A stretch of DNA of 64,000 nt. Origin: Serpula lacrymans var. lacrymans S7.9 (Eukaryota; Basidiomycota; Agaricomycetes; Boletales; Serpulaceae). The DNA lies in contig NW_006763301.1 of NCBI RefSeq assembly GCF_000218685.1, forward strand, positions 1,054,001-1,118,000. The letters are read 5' to 3'. A program made the position numbers and the translations under genes. This document shows, in pieces, positions 22,359 through 34,085 of the stretch (its first letter is position 1; every line of letters starts with the position of its first letter). The notes under the pieces are model-generated. The model made no database searches. It was not told where the DNA came from and was given only the letters and a program-made list of their open reading frames with translations.

Positions 22359-24199
22359 AGAGGAAGGGTTCAATGCGGATATCCGCACCCCTGCGTCGCA
22401 AGAAACCACCAATTCCTAGGAAGAATGTTTGATCATGTTTTATGAACTAGTATACTCACGATCTATTTATCTATCAGCATCCACCTCACTGTTTTTCTTA
22501 CACGCCTTCTGTAAGGTTTACTCGCTGTATTCGTCTCCCACTATTTATCTACATAGCTACGAAAACAATTTTACAACATTGATGAAAAGATCTGCGAGCT
22601 GTTATACAGTGTACGCTACAAATAAAAATGAGATCAAGATAAATTAAGTGTGAGAGGGTTGTGGTCTTGAACTGGTAACTTGCAATCGGGGTTTCTTGCT
22701 TGGAGTATCAACTATATCGACCGTGAGTGTTCGACGCTTCTTTCCACGCCCTTGAGATGGTGTCCAGTCCATTTGATCGTCAGTGCTTACGGTCCTTGCA
22801 AATTCGGGCGATATCGCTGAGGCCATCGAAGGTGTATTATCTATGCTGCTCCCTTTGGCCCGAGATGCGGTAGGGCATACGACTACGGTTTGTGAGGGAC
22901 AGGCCACAGACGGCAACGCAGATGGTAGCTCGTCCGGTTCGTCTTCCGATTCCACAAATCTCTCTTCAGGCTCCGAGACCCTGTGTCCCTCTTTTTTAGT
23001 TTTGGTTTTTGATTTTCTTTTCTTCCCCTTGCCAAAACTCGTCTCTGGAACCTCTCCTTCTTCTTTGACACGACAGACTTCAACTGCTACTGAGGCTCTG
23101 AGAAGGACGTCAATCCAAACCTGCGACAGCAATCGCATGAAACTCTGCCGATGGAGGGACAACATAATTCAACATACCTTCTGGTTTTCTTGAAGTGAAT
23201 CACCCGGACCTTTCACTTCAACAAACTTGCACAATGTTTTCTGGGCATCCCAGATGAACAAGTCTGGCCCTCCAGATCCTCTTCCGGCATAATCCTCACA
23301 GAGAAGTCGACAAATCACGGACAAGGCAGTCCCACCTAAGCACTAATAGGGCGGGGGTGTCAATTTTAATCAGACAGCAATACTTCAACTCTTAAGAAGG
23401 ACCCTCACTGTGACAATCTCGATGAGGTCCTGTTTCGTGAATAGATCCCATCTCACACCAACACAGTAAGTTCCGTTGGGTCTATATTCGTCATCCGTTC
23501 TCCCGATGATATCCTGTGCCTTCCCCGATTCGAGCTCTTCGAGGCGCTGCTCGATGATTTCTTTGCGAGAATGATAGAAGGAATCTTCTGCGATATCCAA
23601 AGGCGCAGATTGAAAAGGCGTTTCAAATGCACCTGGAACTGGGGCGAAGATGATATCCCAAAATAGAAGACCAAATAGCATGTGGATCACTCGGGTTTCG
23701 CAGTGTACTCTGTGTGGAAAGTTAGGAATCAATTGTTTCAGAAATTGGTCATCAACAGCAAAAAGGATATACCCTTTAAACCCCATATCTTCGTAATACT
23801 GAAGAGCAAATGTTTCAACATTGACAGCTTCCCCATTTCGCCCACTCCAGATACTTTTACCCTTCGGCCATTTCTCGTTCTAATGAAAATTAAGTCATGA
23901 GCTGTTGTCAATTTGACTGACTTACGTCTTCTTTCTCTTTGAGTGAGACCTTGCAAGGACTTTGGTCTGGACGTGCAGGCGAAGATAGGAAGCGCGTTAT
24001 GTTTTGGCCATTCGAGGACGCAGCTGGTATCTTCTTCACACTCCTTCCCATCCGATCGAGAATAAGGCCGGCCGCCCTACTATGGATTCTGATACCTTGG
24101 ATGACGACATGGATAGCTTCCATAAGTTTGCCTTCCGATGTATGTCGCTCTTCTGAAGAGTGCCCAAGACGCTTCTCAAGACGACATAAGCGGCGCTCG
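22359..24199. repeat. Direct repeat copy B: P4-ATPase tail plus FAN1 3' half
   Basis: The partner of 17944-19469. Its left part (22359-22437) repeats the P4-ATPase C-terminal codons, but nothing upstream encodes the rest of the ATPase. The P4 part is therefore the orphan here. Its right part is the 3' half of the intact FAN1 gene. So the intact P4 gene carries copy A and the intact FAN1 gene carries copy B. Confidence 0.93.
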
Positions 24200-26395
24200 A
24201 GCATCGGCCGACAGACTGTTGTTCCGTTAGAAGGGGTCAAAGTGATTGGAGAATATTGCGTACTTATATGGGTATCAGTATCCTCTAATGCTTCTACTAC
24301 AGCATCTAGGGCTCGTAATGCAGTAGCTTCATCCTTGGGAAAGTGGGTCATTAGTATTAAGGCCCTTCGATCGTGCCATTTGCCCCGTCTGCCTCGCCGC
24401 CATCTCTTCTGACCTAGTAGCTCCTCCAAAATTTGTAGTTCGTACCGATGGTCTTTTAGAATCCCCAGGGCATAGGCGCCCTTGCATACGATGCGCGTAA
24501 GCACATGACCTATAACCCATTGCCGGGAAGCACATTAAGACAGCTCAAAAGTCTTTCGAAAGAAGAAAAGGCTCACCACAATCGAAACGCTCCAGTCCGA
24601 AACGTCGTCCATCTTCTTCCCCTTTTGTTATAACCTGCGCTTGCCACCTGGGATATATTTCCTCGAAGATGGCTTTCACTGCACGTGCTTCCTGTACGCG
24701 AGGGCTGTCATCTTTAGTTTCGGCCTTCACACCTTCATCTGCGTCCTCAACGAAACGTGCCTTGCCTTTGCCCTTCTGATCTGGGGACTCTGAAGAATCA
24801 GATATAGACGGGCGAAGTACACTTCCTGGTGTAGATGGTGTGCGGAATCGGTGTTCTGTGACTCTGGCTGGTGTTTTGCTGGCTGCAGAACGGCCACGTA
24901 CGAAAGAAGTGGGGACTGAACCATCAAATATCGCATCTACTTGTGCTTCTAATTCCAGGGCTTCTTCATATGCCATCAGAGCCTCGCGACTAGGCCAAAT
25001 GTCGGGAGTGCGACTCCATGCGTAGGCGGGGTAGCAGCGTTTCTTGGCTTGACACAATATTGACGATGTAAGAAGAGTTTGAGCATGTTGAGTCCTACAC
25101 CCCACAGCGTTAGATTATACGCGTGATTAGGAGTGAAACGAAAGTATTACAGGCGGAAACAGACGAGGTGAGCACGTCTAACAAGCTTCTGAAATGCGCT
25201 GCTGACTTTAATGCATTTACCTGGTATTTGATTTATTTGAATAGCGCGAAGGGGATGAAGCGATCAGACATACCGAGTTTAGCTATCACCATCTCTCTCA
25301 GCCTCTCATGCTGTGTTTTACATTTTTGTCCAGGAATGAATGATAAAGTGGTTTGTCGAAAGGATTTCATCATGGCGCCACCTGCACCGGTTTTCAGAGA
25401 GGAGACGCGACGCTTCATGAAGTCGAAAGTGGTCTGAGCGGGCGCCACGTTGAGGAGAGCAGAAATGATATGGGCTCGCTGAGAACAATCGAACAGCTCG
25501 TAAATGACGAAAAAAAAATGTAATGGGAATTACTACCAACTTTTTGTACAGTTTTGACCTTCATGTCTTTGGCAAAGGATTTGAGCTCGTCTACAGTTAA
25601 ACATTCGAGCAGGCAACGCAAGTCCATTTTACTCTCGTCTTCAGCTAAAACGGTGAGATCAGGTTCAGGCGGTTCATCTTTGACTTCAGCACATGTCGAG
25701 GGACCAGCTTGGGCTTGAACTTGAGGGAGTGATGGTGGGCTGTATGTATCATAATCGTCCAGAGTCAAGTCTATGACTTCCTGTTCTTCTGCCTTGATCT
25801 CAACTTCTTCGTCAAACTTGCATAGTTCCTTAATCGCATCAATAATATTAGCACGGGTCCCTAATTCTGCCTGATATTTGAGTGAGTCCAGTCGATGCCA
25901 TTTGTCAGGTCTGCGAAGTAGTAGTCTGATAATGAGATATCTTGCATTGTCTACACGATTGTCAGAAATGAGAAGACCGGTTTCGACAGTTACACCGACT
26001 TACATGATAGGCGCGAGAAGTAATAAAAGTAGTCGATTTCTTTCTCCAAAAATAAAGCCTCTTCTGCACCTCCCAACACTGTTTTCAACATGTCTGCAAG
26101 AGATGAGACGTTTCCCGCAAATAAAACACGTCACTTGGCCCCTCCCAACTTCACAACAGTACGCGAGTTACTTACCCTCGAAAAGCGTGACATACATAGA
26201 CTCTCTTCTTTTTACACCTTCAAGTTTGACGTTACCTTGATTTTCTGCGGGTCCTTCCTCTAACTCCTGTATATCCTCTTCATCCTCTTCACCGTCGTCA
26301 TTTAAGCGAGGCCCTTGATAGTCTACATCGCCTCCTGAGTAGACTAGCCTGCTCATTATGGCTGCAGACGGTGAACCAAGAGATCCTTTGTACAT
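22644..26395 (-). CDS. FAN1: Fanconi-associated nuclease 1 (FAN1), VRR-NUC family
   Basis: Structure-specific 5' flap endo/exonuclease acting in DNA interstrand-crosslink repair. Twelve exons keep phase: 26176-26395, 26004-26093, 25541-25950, 25274-25496, 25151-25220, 24577-25094, 24264-24509, 23926-24215, 23773-23879, 23409-23709, 23178-23342 and 22644-23120. The product has 1038 residues; a second Met at 26356 is an alternative start. Order: acidic N-terminus; region containing NARYLIIRLLLRRPDKWHRL; SAP-like part; RWRRGRRGKWHDRRAL; TPR-like helices; LQYYEDMGFKG; FWDIIF; and the VRR-NUC site GGPD...FVEVKGPGD (Asp852, Glu867, Lys869 by my count). The tail of about 140 residues is basic and disordered, with KGKKRKSKTKTKK as a likely nuclear signal. 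I saw no N-terminal UBZ finger. The gene is convergent with repeat copy B of the ATPase tail. Confidence 0.93.
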
Positions 26396-26706
26396 GCCCT
26401 TGACTAATATTTACAGAAGATTAGTAGTGAAAAGAGAATGTGTGTTGTTGGATAGAGATTAGGTAGAAGTTACTGTAGAACACGACGCGATCGCGATGCA
26501 ACTCAGTCACGAGGCTATCACGGCATCGTATAATTCAAAAGGCAAGCCTGAGGCCTGAGGCCGCTGACTTTTGCATGATTCATTCACATGTTTTTTTTTC
26601 AAAAATGCACAAAATTTGGCCACCCTCACAAAAACACGGAAAATTTTATTCTCGACAGTTTCTGACGTTTTCCAGTTCCCTGAATCCGAATCTGAAGTCC
26701 TTTTCA
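26396..26706. promoter_or_regulatory. Divergent spacer between FAN1 and the HNH pseudogene
   Basis: About 310 bp separates the two starts, so it must carry both promoters. Its right half is rich in A and T runs. No defined element was recognised. Confidence 0.35.
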
Positions 26707-27910
26707 ATGCCACAACCTCTTCCGCAACGTAATCCTTTTGATATCGATACTCAGGCTCGGTATCATAATGCGTATGCCTGTCTAACATTCGAAGCTGCGG
26801 CTGCTGCTTATCTAGGTGGAATCGACTCCCTGGTCCTTGCTCGAGTTCCTGGTTACATAGCCTTGACCCACCTGAGCGAGGAAATAGTGGATGATTATGC
26901 CATGGGTCTGGAGGCGTTGACCAATCTGGGGTTGTATTATATCAACGCGTTCATCCGGTGCTGTGAGTGCAAGGTTTATTTGTGTACACAGAGTGGTACA
27001 TCGAGCCTTCAATGTTGTTTCTTTCACAGTCAAGGGGCAAATGATCTTACGCCAGAGCCTTCCGAACATCCCTCTCGGCCGTCATTCGATACTTTATGAC
27101 GCACATTTCACAAGAGGCACCCAAAGACCATCAAACAGCCAAACCATTAGTGCGTTCATCTTCACCTAAATCTCACCACGTTACTGAATGTCCGAGACAG
27201 GCTTTGATACGCGATAATTATCAGTGTGCCATCTCTGGTGCCTACGACTGGAGCATGGCAGATCCTGCTCACGAGGCGCATGCTAGTTTTCTTGCTGGCC
27301 AACCCACCACGCGGCACCGAATGCGTTCATATCATTCCCGACTACGTGAACCACAGTATCAGTGGACCGAATGTAGGTGGCTCCAAAGTGGGTTGTTTCA
27401 TTTTTTTGGGATTCACTTCCAATAACATACATTTTCCAGCATCACCGTGAAAGTACTGTGTGGACTTACTGTGTGGACTGTTTTGAGCCGTCTTGGCCTA
27501 ACATTTGGCTGGGATGAGCTCCTAGGCAACGGAATCCATCGCATCGAGAACGTCATGACTCTTTGTTTTGACGTCCATCTCTCGTTCGATAATGTGCTTT
27601 GGTTGGATCCCACAGCGAGTAAGCATGACTGGGTATACTTATATGACGGCTCACGGTCTCTTAATGATCAGGCAATACCACACCAGTACCTCAACCGACC
27701 ACGCCACCCTCACCTCTCAATATTACACGTCCAGACCCTCGATACCTCAAGCTTCACGCTATGTGTTGTAAAGTTGCTCATCTGTCTGGAGCAGGAGAGT
27801 CCATCAACAAGATTCATCGAGATATGGAAGATATGAGTGTGCTAGCCAAAGATGGTTCATCTATGGATCTGTTGAACTACAAGCTGGCTACACCCCAAAC
27901 ACTCCACTAA
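26707..27910 (+). pseudogene. HNH-nuclease-domain protein, disrupted by frameshifts
   Basis: Belongs to a large Agaricomycete family with a central HNH domain and no known function. Family segments are clear: an N-terminal helix-rich part (AYACLTFEAAAAAYLGG), EHPSRPSFDTL, QEAPKDHQTAK, ALIRDNYQCAISGAYD, TECVHIIPDYVNHSISG, GIHRIENVMTLCFDVHLSFD, and the C-terminal VAHLSGAGESINKIHRDMED. They fall in changing frames that no GT-AG intron reconciles: between the first exon and EHPSRP, between FDTL and THISQE, and between the HNH core and TECVHI. A fourth break is visible as a 13-bp tandem duplication (27455-27467 repeated at 27468-27480). The rest of the sequence is well preserved, so inactivation is recent, or assembly indels must be excluded. 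Confidence 0.8.
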
Positions 27911-28897
27911 ATCTGTCAGGTTTTTAGCTTGTTCTATGGAGAACACTTCAGATAAATTTATGGAACTTAACGGTCAATGTGGTAGTCCATGATCTTTGGT
28001 TTGTGTCCAGTTTGATCAAGCTACCTCCGGGATTTGCGCACCCAGTACAGGCAAATGTCCCATGTCACCAAGTCAGACGACTTCTGGTTGAACCTGACAA
28101 AGAAAGAGCTTATCTGATGCTCGATGTCTTGCTCAATGGTAAGGAGTTCACGAGAAATTCAGGAAGATGAACAACAGGAAAGAAAGTTGGGCATGATCTA
28201 TTGTGTCGTTGTATATTAAAGTGAGGTCATCAGAAAATTTTGCTGCTCTTGGGGCAGAACTCGGTTCTAGCAAATAACGGGCTGCTAAGCCTTGCAGAAA
28301 CCTCAATCAAGAACGGGCGTTAAATTGATGGCAAGTGTGCGAAAGATAGTCACTCACTAGTGCACAGATACAATGGTCCTTGGGATAATGGACTTCGGAG
28401 TGTAACGTTCAATCTATTTCGATTCTGCGGACTAAATGGGGTCATCTGATATCGGGGATTCGCTTCTCTCCAGTTCTCTATTCTGCTGCAAGCATTCATC
28501 AACAAGTGTCTCAGCATCTTCTCAAGCATCTTCTCATCATTTCAATTTGTGGGCTCTAAATATCCATCAGGGCGCCCTGTCAGATGTCGAACACATATAT
28601 GTCTGCCTACAGAGTTCAATGCCGAATAACTTGATCTCTCGTAAGGGACTCGTGGGCTCCCACTATCCCCATCCATGTCCCATGCCCTTGATTTGAGGGC
28701 GTATTTAGGTCCTATCATCCTTACGACTCGGATGAAACCTATCATGATGACCTGCCAGTGATCACACACGGAACTGATGTTTATTGGCGTTTACGTCCTG
28801 AATTGCCCTATGCACAGGTATGTGAATTTGCATATTTGTACTTTTGCACTTCTGTGGTGGTAGTACTAAGTTCCCTCCCTGTTAATATCACTTGGAT
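27911..28897. other. Intergenic stretch with possible coding remnants
   Basis: Two stretches look weakly protein-like on the + strand: one at about 28040-28170 and one at about 28706-28815 (reads YHPYDSDETYHDD, then a GTATGTG donor-like site). Neither extends, and I recognise no family. They may be leftovers of a decayed gene or untranslated exons of the next gene. Confidence 0.3.
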
Positions 28898-30208
28898 ATG
28901 ACCATGAATCCATCCGTGACATTCGTTCCTGCGGATGAAATGCCGACAATACATCAAGCCATTTTGGATGCTAACATCACGAGATATCTTGCTGGTAAGA
29001 CATATATTATATCTCTAGTCAGTAGATTTGCTGATAGATAGACCCCGATGGTTGGCGATTATGTAGCTGCGGGTATGGTTATAGTTATCTATGACCAATT
29101 GTTATCACTACCAGAAGAGGTGGACATGTTCTGGAAGGGTCGTCGTTCGCTCTCGACGTCTCTTTACCTTACCAACCGATATTTGGTGCCCGCCATACTC
29201 ATCACCACGGCTTATCGTAAGCCGGTGGAATTTTTCTAATACAATTTCTTATAACTCACTTTGTAATACTAGAAATGTGTGGTTTTAATTCTCCTTTATC
29301 GCACATGGTAGGTCTCGTGTCTTATGTGATATGCATATATTTGACCTCAATATGCAGGGGCGAGTTCAGATAAATCCATGTTTCGCACTCTGGTATATTT
29401 ACCAAAATTTAGATGTCGGTTGCTTATATCCATCCCTGCTGTATTGGGTACAATTCTTTTAGGAGTGGCCTTTCTGTTGGTGTTCATGACTGTAGTTCAA
29501 ATATGGGAGAACTGTAGAGTATGTCCCAGCTCATTTGGTCATGTTTCGATTAATATAATCCTTCCTGCAGCTCGTGGTCTGGGTGTTGTCAGGTTGTCTT
29601 ATCCTGAGCTTTTGCACGATGTCCGCCATGTTAGGTATCGCAATTGTTCAAATGTGGGGTGAGTTCGGCTAGCTTTTGTAGATGTGAACTGTTTACTAGA
29701 CATAATTCTAGATGGAATAACTTATTCCTCTGAAGCTGATATGTGTATAATGCAGACAGTATCTAAATCACTGGTTGGTGTATTTGCAGCACCGGTAAGT
29801 GGCCAGTACATTGATGTCTGGTCCCATGATTACATATTGTCCACACACAGATGGTATTCGATCTGATGGCTCTCGGATGTATCGTCATGAACACACTTAG
29901 TCGTCCTAGGAGAGCCGATTTGCTACTTTACAAGGCTCTTTGCTCTGATGGTATCATCTTCTTTGCGGTTGGTATAAATTATATTCGAAGCAGCGAACTG
30001 TCACTGACCACTAGATCTCTAGACTTTTGCATTTCTACACGTTTCAGAAGTGGCTCTTTCTGCAACTCTGCAGCCCAATTATATTTTCATGTCTGTTTAG
30101 TGAGTGCTTTTCACCTGTTTAATGTGCATGTTTGCATTCACTTCCTCTGACCGGGTAACTCATTATCTACAGTTTTGTTTGTCCCTTGACAAATGCTAGC
30201 CTAAGCCA
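28898..30208 (+). CDS. DUF6533 seven-helix membrane protein (possibly damaged)
   Basis: Basidiomycete GPCR-like protein with the N-terminal DUF6533 signature IYDQLLSLPEEVDMFWKG (about 29085-29138). Further segments in order: SLYLTNRYLVPAILITTAY, LVVWVLSGCLILSFCTM, the extracellular loop ITYSSEADMCIMQTV, MVFDLMALGCIVMNTL and LLLYKALCSDGIIFFA, then a last helix and a short end near 30208. The exon with Met 28898 ends ITRYLA. It does not join the DUF6533 exon in phase with any AG I can see, so the start is uncertain and a lesion there is possible. It is the second seven-helix gene near FAN1; the DUF6534 gene at 20.1 kb is the other. They are different families, not copies. Confidence 0.6.
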
Positions 30209-30908
30209 TTTACTCTTCAATATCAGGCGCTTCGATTTAGACTCTTGGAAGTAATCGTAATTCGCCACGATCAAATCGGTATTGTGGCATAATGTTGTTG
30301 GAAGACCATCTCATACCAACCAACATTCAGCTTAGTGGTCAACTCTTGGTTGGTTAATACGCTCTCACCTTTCTTTTTCTACCGTCTCTTGAACTGTCTC
30401 TTCTTGAACCTGCTTGCACTAGGGCTTGCCATCAATTATCTTATGATATATATACTGTACGAAAACCCAAAATACTGTGTTAAATCGCCCTATCCGAAAG
30501 ACAAAGCATATTGCAAATGATATTTAACAAGGTTTTGCAGCGTAGTGAGTTCGAAGAACGAGTGAGAGGTAGCCACCATAAAGCTCAATAGTATGTAGCC
30601 AAATCCAGAAATGTAAGCCTGCAAAAAGCGTCCACAAGGTGAAAGCAAAAGAAGATATAACAACAGCAAAAACGGGAGTAACTAAAGATATGGACAGGCC
30701 AGAGTTAAACCTGATGCGCCACTGATGGGTATCACAACAGACTGCGCTCATTGATATCCTCCGGAGGGCTGTCCAAACACAGATTTCCCAGGGCCTGACC
30801 TGCTAGATTTCTCTAAGAAGCCGTCAGGTCGCCGATATCGCCACTCTGCACAAGCATAGAAAGCTTTGCAAGCATTTCTAAGTAGAGCTGGAAACATGCC
30901 GCATGCAT
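30209..30908. other. Convergent spacer, no gene called
   Basis: Lies between the DUF6533 gene and the 3' end of the NEDD1-like gene. A hydrophobic frame on the - strand (30524-30751) could encode two membrane helices. It stands alone without a recognisable family or flanking exons. Confidence 0.35.
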
Positions 30909-33607
30909 CTAGTACCCTCGCCTCAACCTTTCGTTCTCTTCTCTAAGCCTCTTGTTTTCTTCTCGTAGTTGTTGCAGTTCTCCACCCCATTCATCCATCG
31001 ATCCCCTCAGCTCGCTCCTCCAACCCCTGCCCATGCGAACCAAATCCAGATGAAGGCCCATCATCTCGGCTTTTGTCTCCTGTTGGAAATCACACATCAC
31101 GTCTCGCATTATAGTACGCAGCAGATCATGTGCCGAGTTCGCCGCCGGCGTTGAATCGCGAAGGGGAGAGGGTATCATAACTGGAGGAGAGGGTCGCCGA
31201 GGAGATATTTGCATGGACAACTCGCGCTCGCGGGCTTTCTCTCTGTCCTCTTCGTAAGACTCGACGTCAGAGCTTCCGGATTCCTCTTCATCGCTCGGGC
31301 CTGTATCATCACATTGTTTCATGAAGCCCACCCGTTTACCTTCGTTCTGTTTACCCTTGCCTTCATAGTCGCCCGCTTTAATCCACTTCGCGACTTCGGG
31401 CGTGCCAAGCCCTAGCACTCCCAACCCTGCCGTCTTCTTCGCGATCGGAATAGGTGTTACCGGATCGTTAAAAGGCATGGGTAGCTCGGGTGATGGCGTA
31501 CGGCGCCTATCATCTTCATAATCGTGGTTACTAACCCGTTCTTGCTCTTTACGAGTAGACACGCCTGTTGCTGAAATCGCAGAGCCAGTCCTAGAGATGA
31601 CTGAAGCCGCACGAGACCCAGGCCTTGATCGAGCTTCTTCTTTTCGAACCCCCAAGCTCGAAGTAGATCTGGCATCAGAACCCAAGGTCGACGGTCCCTG
31701 TTTTGAAGCATTGGATAAGACTGACCCCGCACGAGATCGGCCACTCCCTCTGGAGCTTGTAGTAGCTTGAGAAACCGCTCGATTTTTCATTGCTCCTAAG
31801 TGGGCCGATATGGAATCGAACTTTTCTTGCACGACGTCCAAGTATTCACCGTCTCTCTCTCGACTGACTCCACCAGACGAAGGAAAGTCGGACATCGCTC
31901 CTCCGCTGGTTACTCTCGCGGATGTACGTGAACTCGGGCGGGTTGACTTTGCCTGGCTTACACCAGTACTGAATGGTTGCGAATCAAACGGCACCGCTAG
32001 TTTGTTTTCGAAATCAGCTCTTTCATCATCTGTGTCCAGTACGAGGTTCTCCTTCTTCGAGATAGTAGATCCACCTATTGCTTTCTTCCTCATAGCTGCC
32101 AGGCTTTCGATATGCACTGATATAAATGTATAAGCAAGCCACCTCTACATACTAAGGGTGAATGAGTACATACCAGAAAAATCATCGTTTTCACCGCCAT
32201 CTATATTTCCACTGTTGATTAAAGGGTCGCGGACGGGAGAGAACAATTTTTTTGCAGCGGTTCCTGTTGGCTTTCTAACTGGTCCTTTCCTGGGTGATCC
32301 ATGACCCGTATCGGCCTTGAGTTTGGCCGCTACAGCTACCCGAGCAGGAGACTTGACACCAGCACTGATGGAACCCATTTTCGAGCGGACACGAACAGGG
32401 GAAGAGTGTGCAGCCTTGGTCTTTATGTTAGCTAGAGGACGATGCACAGCAGTATCACCATTGCTAGGATTTCTCTGAGTGCTGGGGGCTTTGGCTGTTG
32501 AGTTTATGGCAGCCGGATTCTTCCCAGGAACAGCAGCCTTGGTTTTAGCATCAGCAGCCGAGCCTTTCAGCTTTTTCTAGACATGTCAACATCAATTAAA
32601 ATAACCTTCAGGTAGCCAAAGAGAAAGACATACCTGTACACTCATGGTCTCGATTCTGGATCCATTCTGGCCAACTGCGATGGACTTTGGAGGCTTATCC
32701 AGCGCTCTTAAGTCTAAAACCAAAAGCTTCCCGTTCTCCGTTCCCAAGTATAATGCTGCTCCCTCAGCAGTAAAAGCTAAAGACGTTAAAGGAATCTTCA
32801 GGTTAACAATCTTGATTAAGCTAGGTAAATCTTAATTCAGCATTCGCATCAGCATAAGAAAACCTGAGAGGAACTTTACCCTTTCTCCTTGTCAAGATCC
32901 ATCAAACCGACGTCTCCACCTGAAGTTGCTGCTGCAACAAGCGTTTTGCTAAATGGACTGCAGGCAATAGCGACAATTTCTCCGGAGGTAGCGTCGCCAA
33001 GCGATATAGATTTGATTGGGCCTGAAGGTCTCGTTGTATCATAGACTAGTAATTGCTTTCCAGTCCCCAGCAAAAGGCGAGTGCGAGTATGAGGGTGAAA
33101 TGCACACGCTTTGATAGGTGCACTCGTGGGTACACCTCTGAGAACAGTATGAGAGGATAGAGTCAGATTATGGATGTGCACAGCAGACAAGGATGTGGAG
33201 GCAAGGAGCGTTGAGTCGTTAGAGAGTGACAACGTCGTTACCGTCGATTTATGGGAATCGAACGTCTGGATTACCTTTCCCGTCCCAGAGCCATACTCTA
33301 TTGTATGCACCTTGCTCCCGACACCCACAACCAACGCGTTTCCCTTATCCTTCGCAGCCAGGCAATGAATAGAATCTCCTGGTGGGGCGGTATAGAGCTT
33401 CTGGAGCTGGCTCTCGGAAAGCGTGTACCTGTGAACGTGTTTCGAGTCTGAGAGAAATATATGGTCATTGTCTTGAGACCAAGCGCTGGTCGTGCAACGA
33501 GAAGAAAGTGTCTCGCATTCCTGTAACGAAGGGGGTGTGTGTTTGAGTGTGGCAGGGTCTGCAAGCACGAGTGAATCCGTAGTAATGAGAGCAAGCATCG
33601 ATATCAA
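30909..33607 (-). CDS. WD40 protein, NEDD1-like (gamma-tubulin complex recruitment)
   Basis: NEDD1 proteins bring the gamma-tubulin ring complex to spindle poles. Four exons keep phase: 32880-33607, 32634-32820, 32174-32576 and 30909-32116. They give 841 residues, or 838 from the Met at 33598. The first 300 residues form WD40 blades (TTSAWSQDNDHIFLSD, DSHKSTVTTLSLSNDSTLLA, IVAIACSPFSKTLVAAATSG, PLTSLAFTAEGAALYLGTENGKL). A long Ser/Arg/Pro-rich region follows, with many SP/TP sites suited to cyclin-dependent kinase. The end is helical: LLRTIMRDVMCDFQQETKA and HLDLVRM, then a coiled coil rich in REEN. An N-terminal propeller plus a C-terminal helix of this type is the NEDD1 layout. The match is from memory of the family and no single motif settles it. 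Confidence 0.68.
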
Positions 33608-34085
33608 AGGTGAATTTCGCAGTCGTAAGCGTTGTTTGATGAGATTTTATATTCTTTCGTCGCCGGTTTGGCAAAATATCGTTACTTGAGCAATATGGTT
33701 CAAAAATGCTTGGAGGAAACGAAGTTCAGAACGGACGCGCCGGTCACGTGATGAGTCTTTTAGACACAAAAGTTACGATGAGGGATAAAGCCAAGATAAA
33801 GCGGTTAATAAAGATTGGATTCAAGTAACCCTTGTTATAAACGTCTTTCAAACTATAATATAATTTAACAATACATTCTACTGCATGTATGTATAGAGGT
33901 GTAGTACTCGATACAGGGTCACGACACAATACATACATAAGTTATTAGATATACCAAGAATTGTGGAATGAGGTGAGGATGAATGATTAGATTAGCTAGA
34001 AACACATATGAGAAACACAAGTCCATGTCATAAATATATCATAAGCCGTAGTAAGAAAAGACGAAAATGGGGAAAATAGCAAGGA
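33608..34085. promoter_or_regulatory. Spacer with a second CACGTG palindrome upstream of the NEDD1-like gene
   Basis: TCACGTGA occurs at 33744-33751, about 140 bp upstream of the NEDD1-like start. It is the same octamer as in front of the Ca2+ exchanger. The rest is AT-rich and probably includes the 3' UTR of the kinase gene. Confidence 0.4.

Noticed and set aside
30524..30751. Hydrophobic 75-codon frame on the - strand
   Set aside because: Isolated, no family, no flanking exons. It lies in a convergent 3' spacer.
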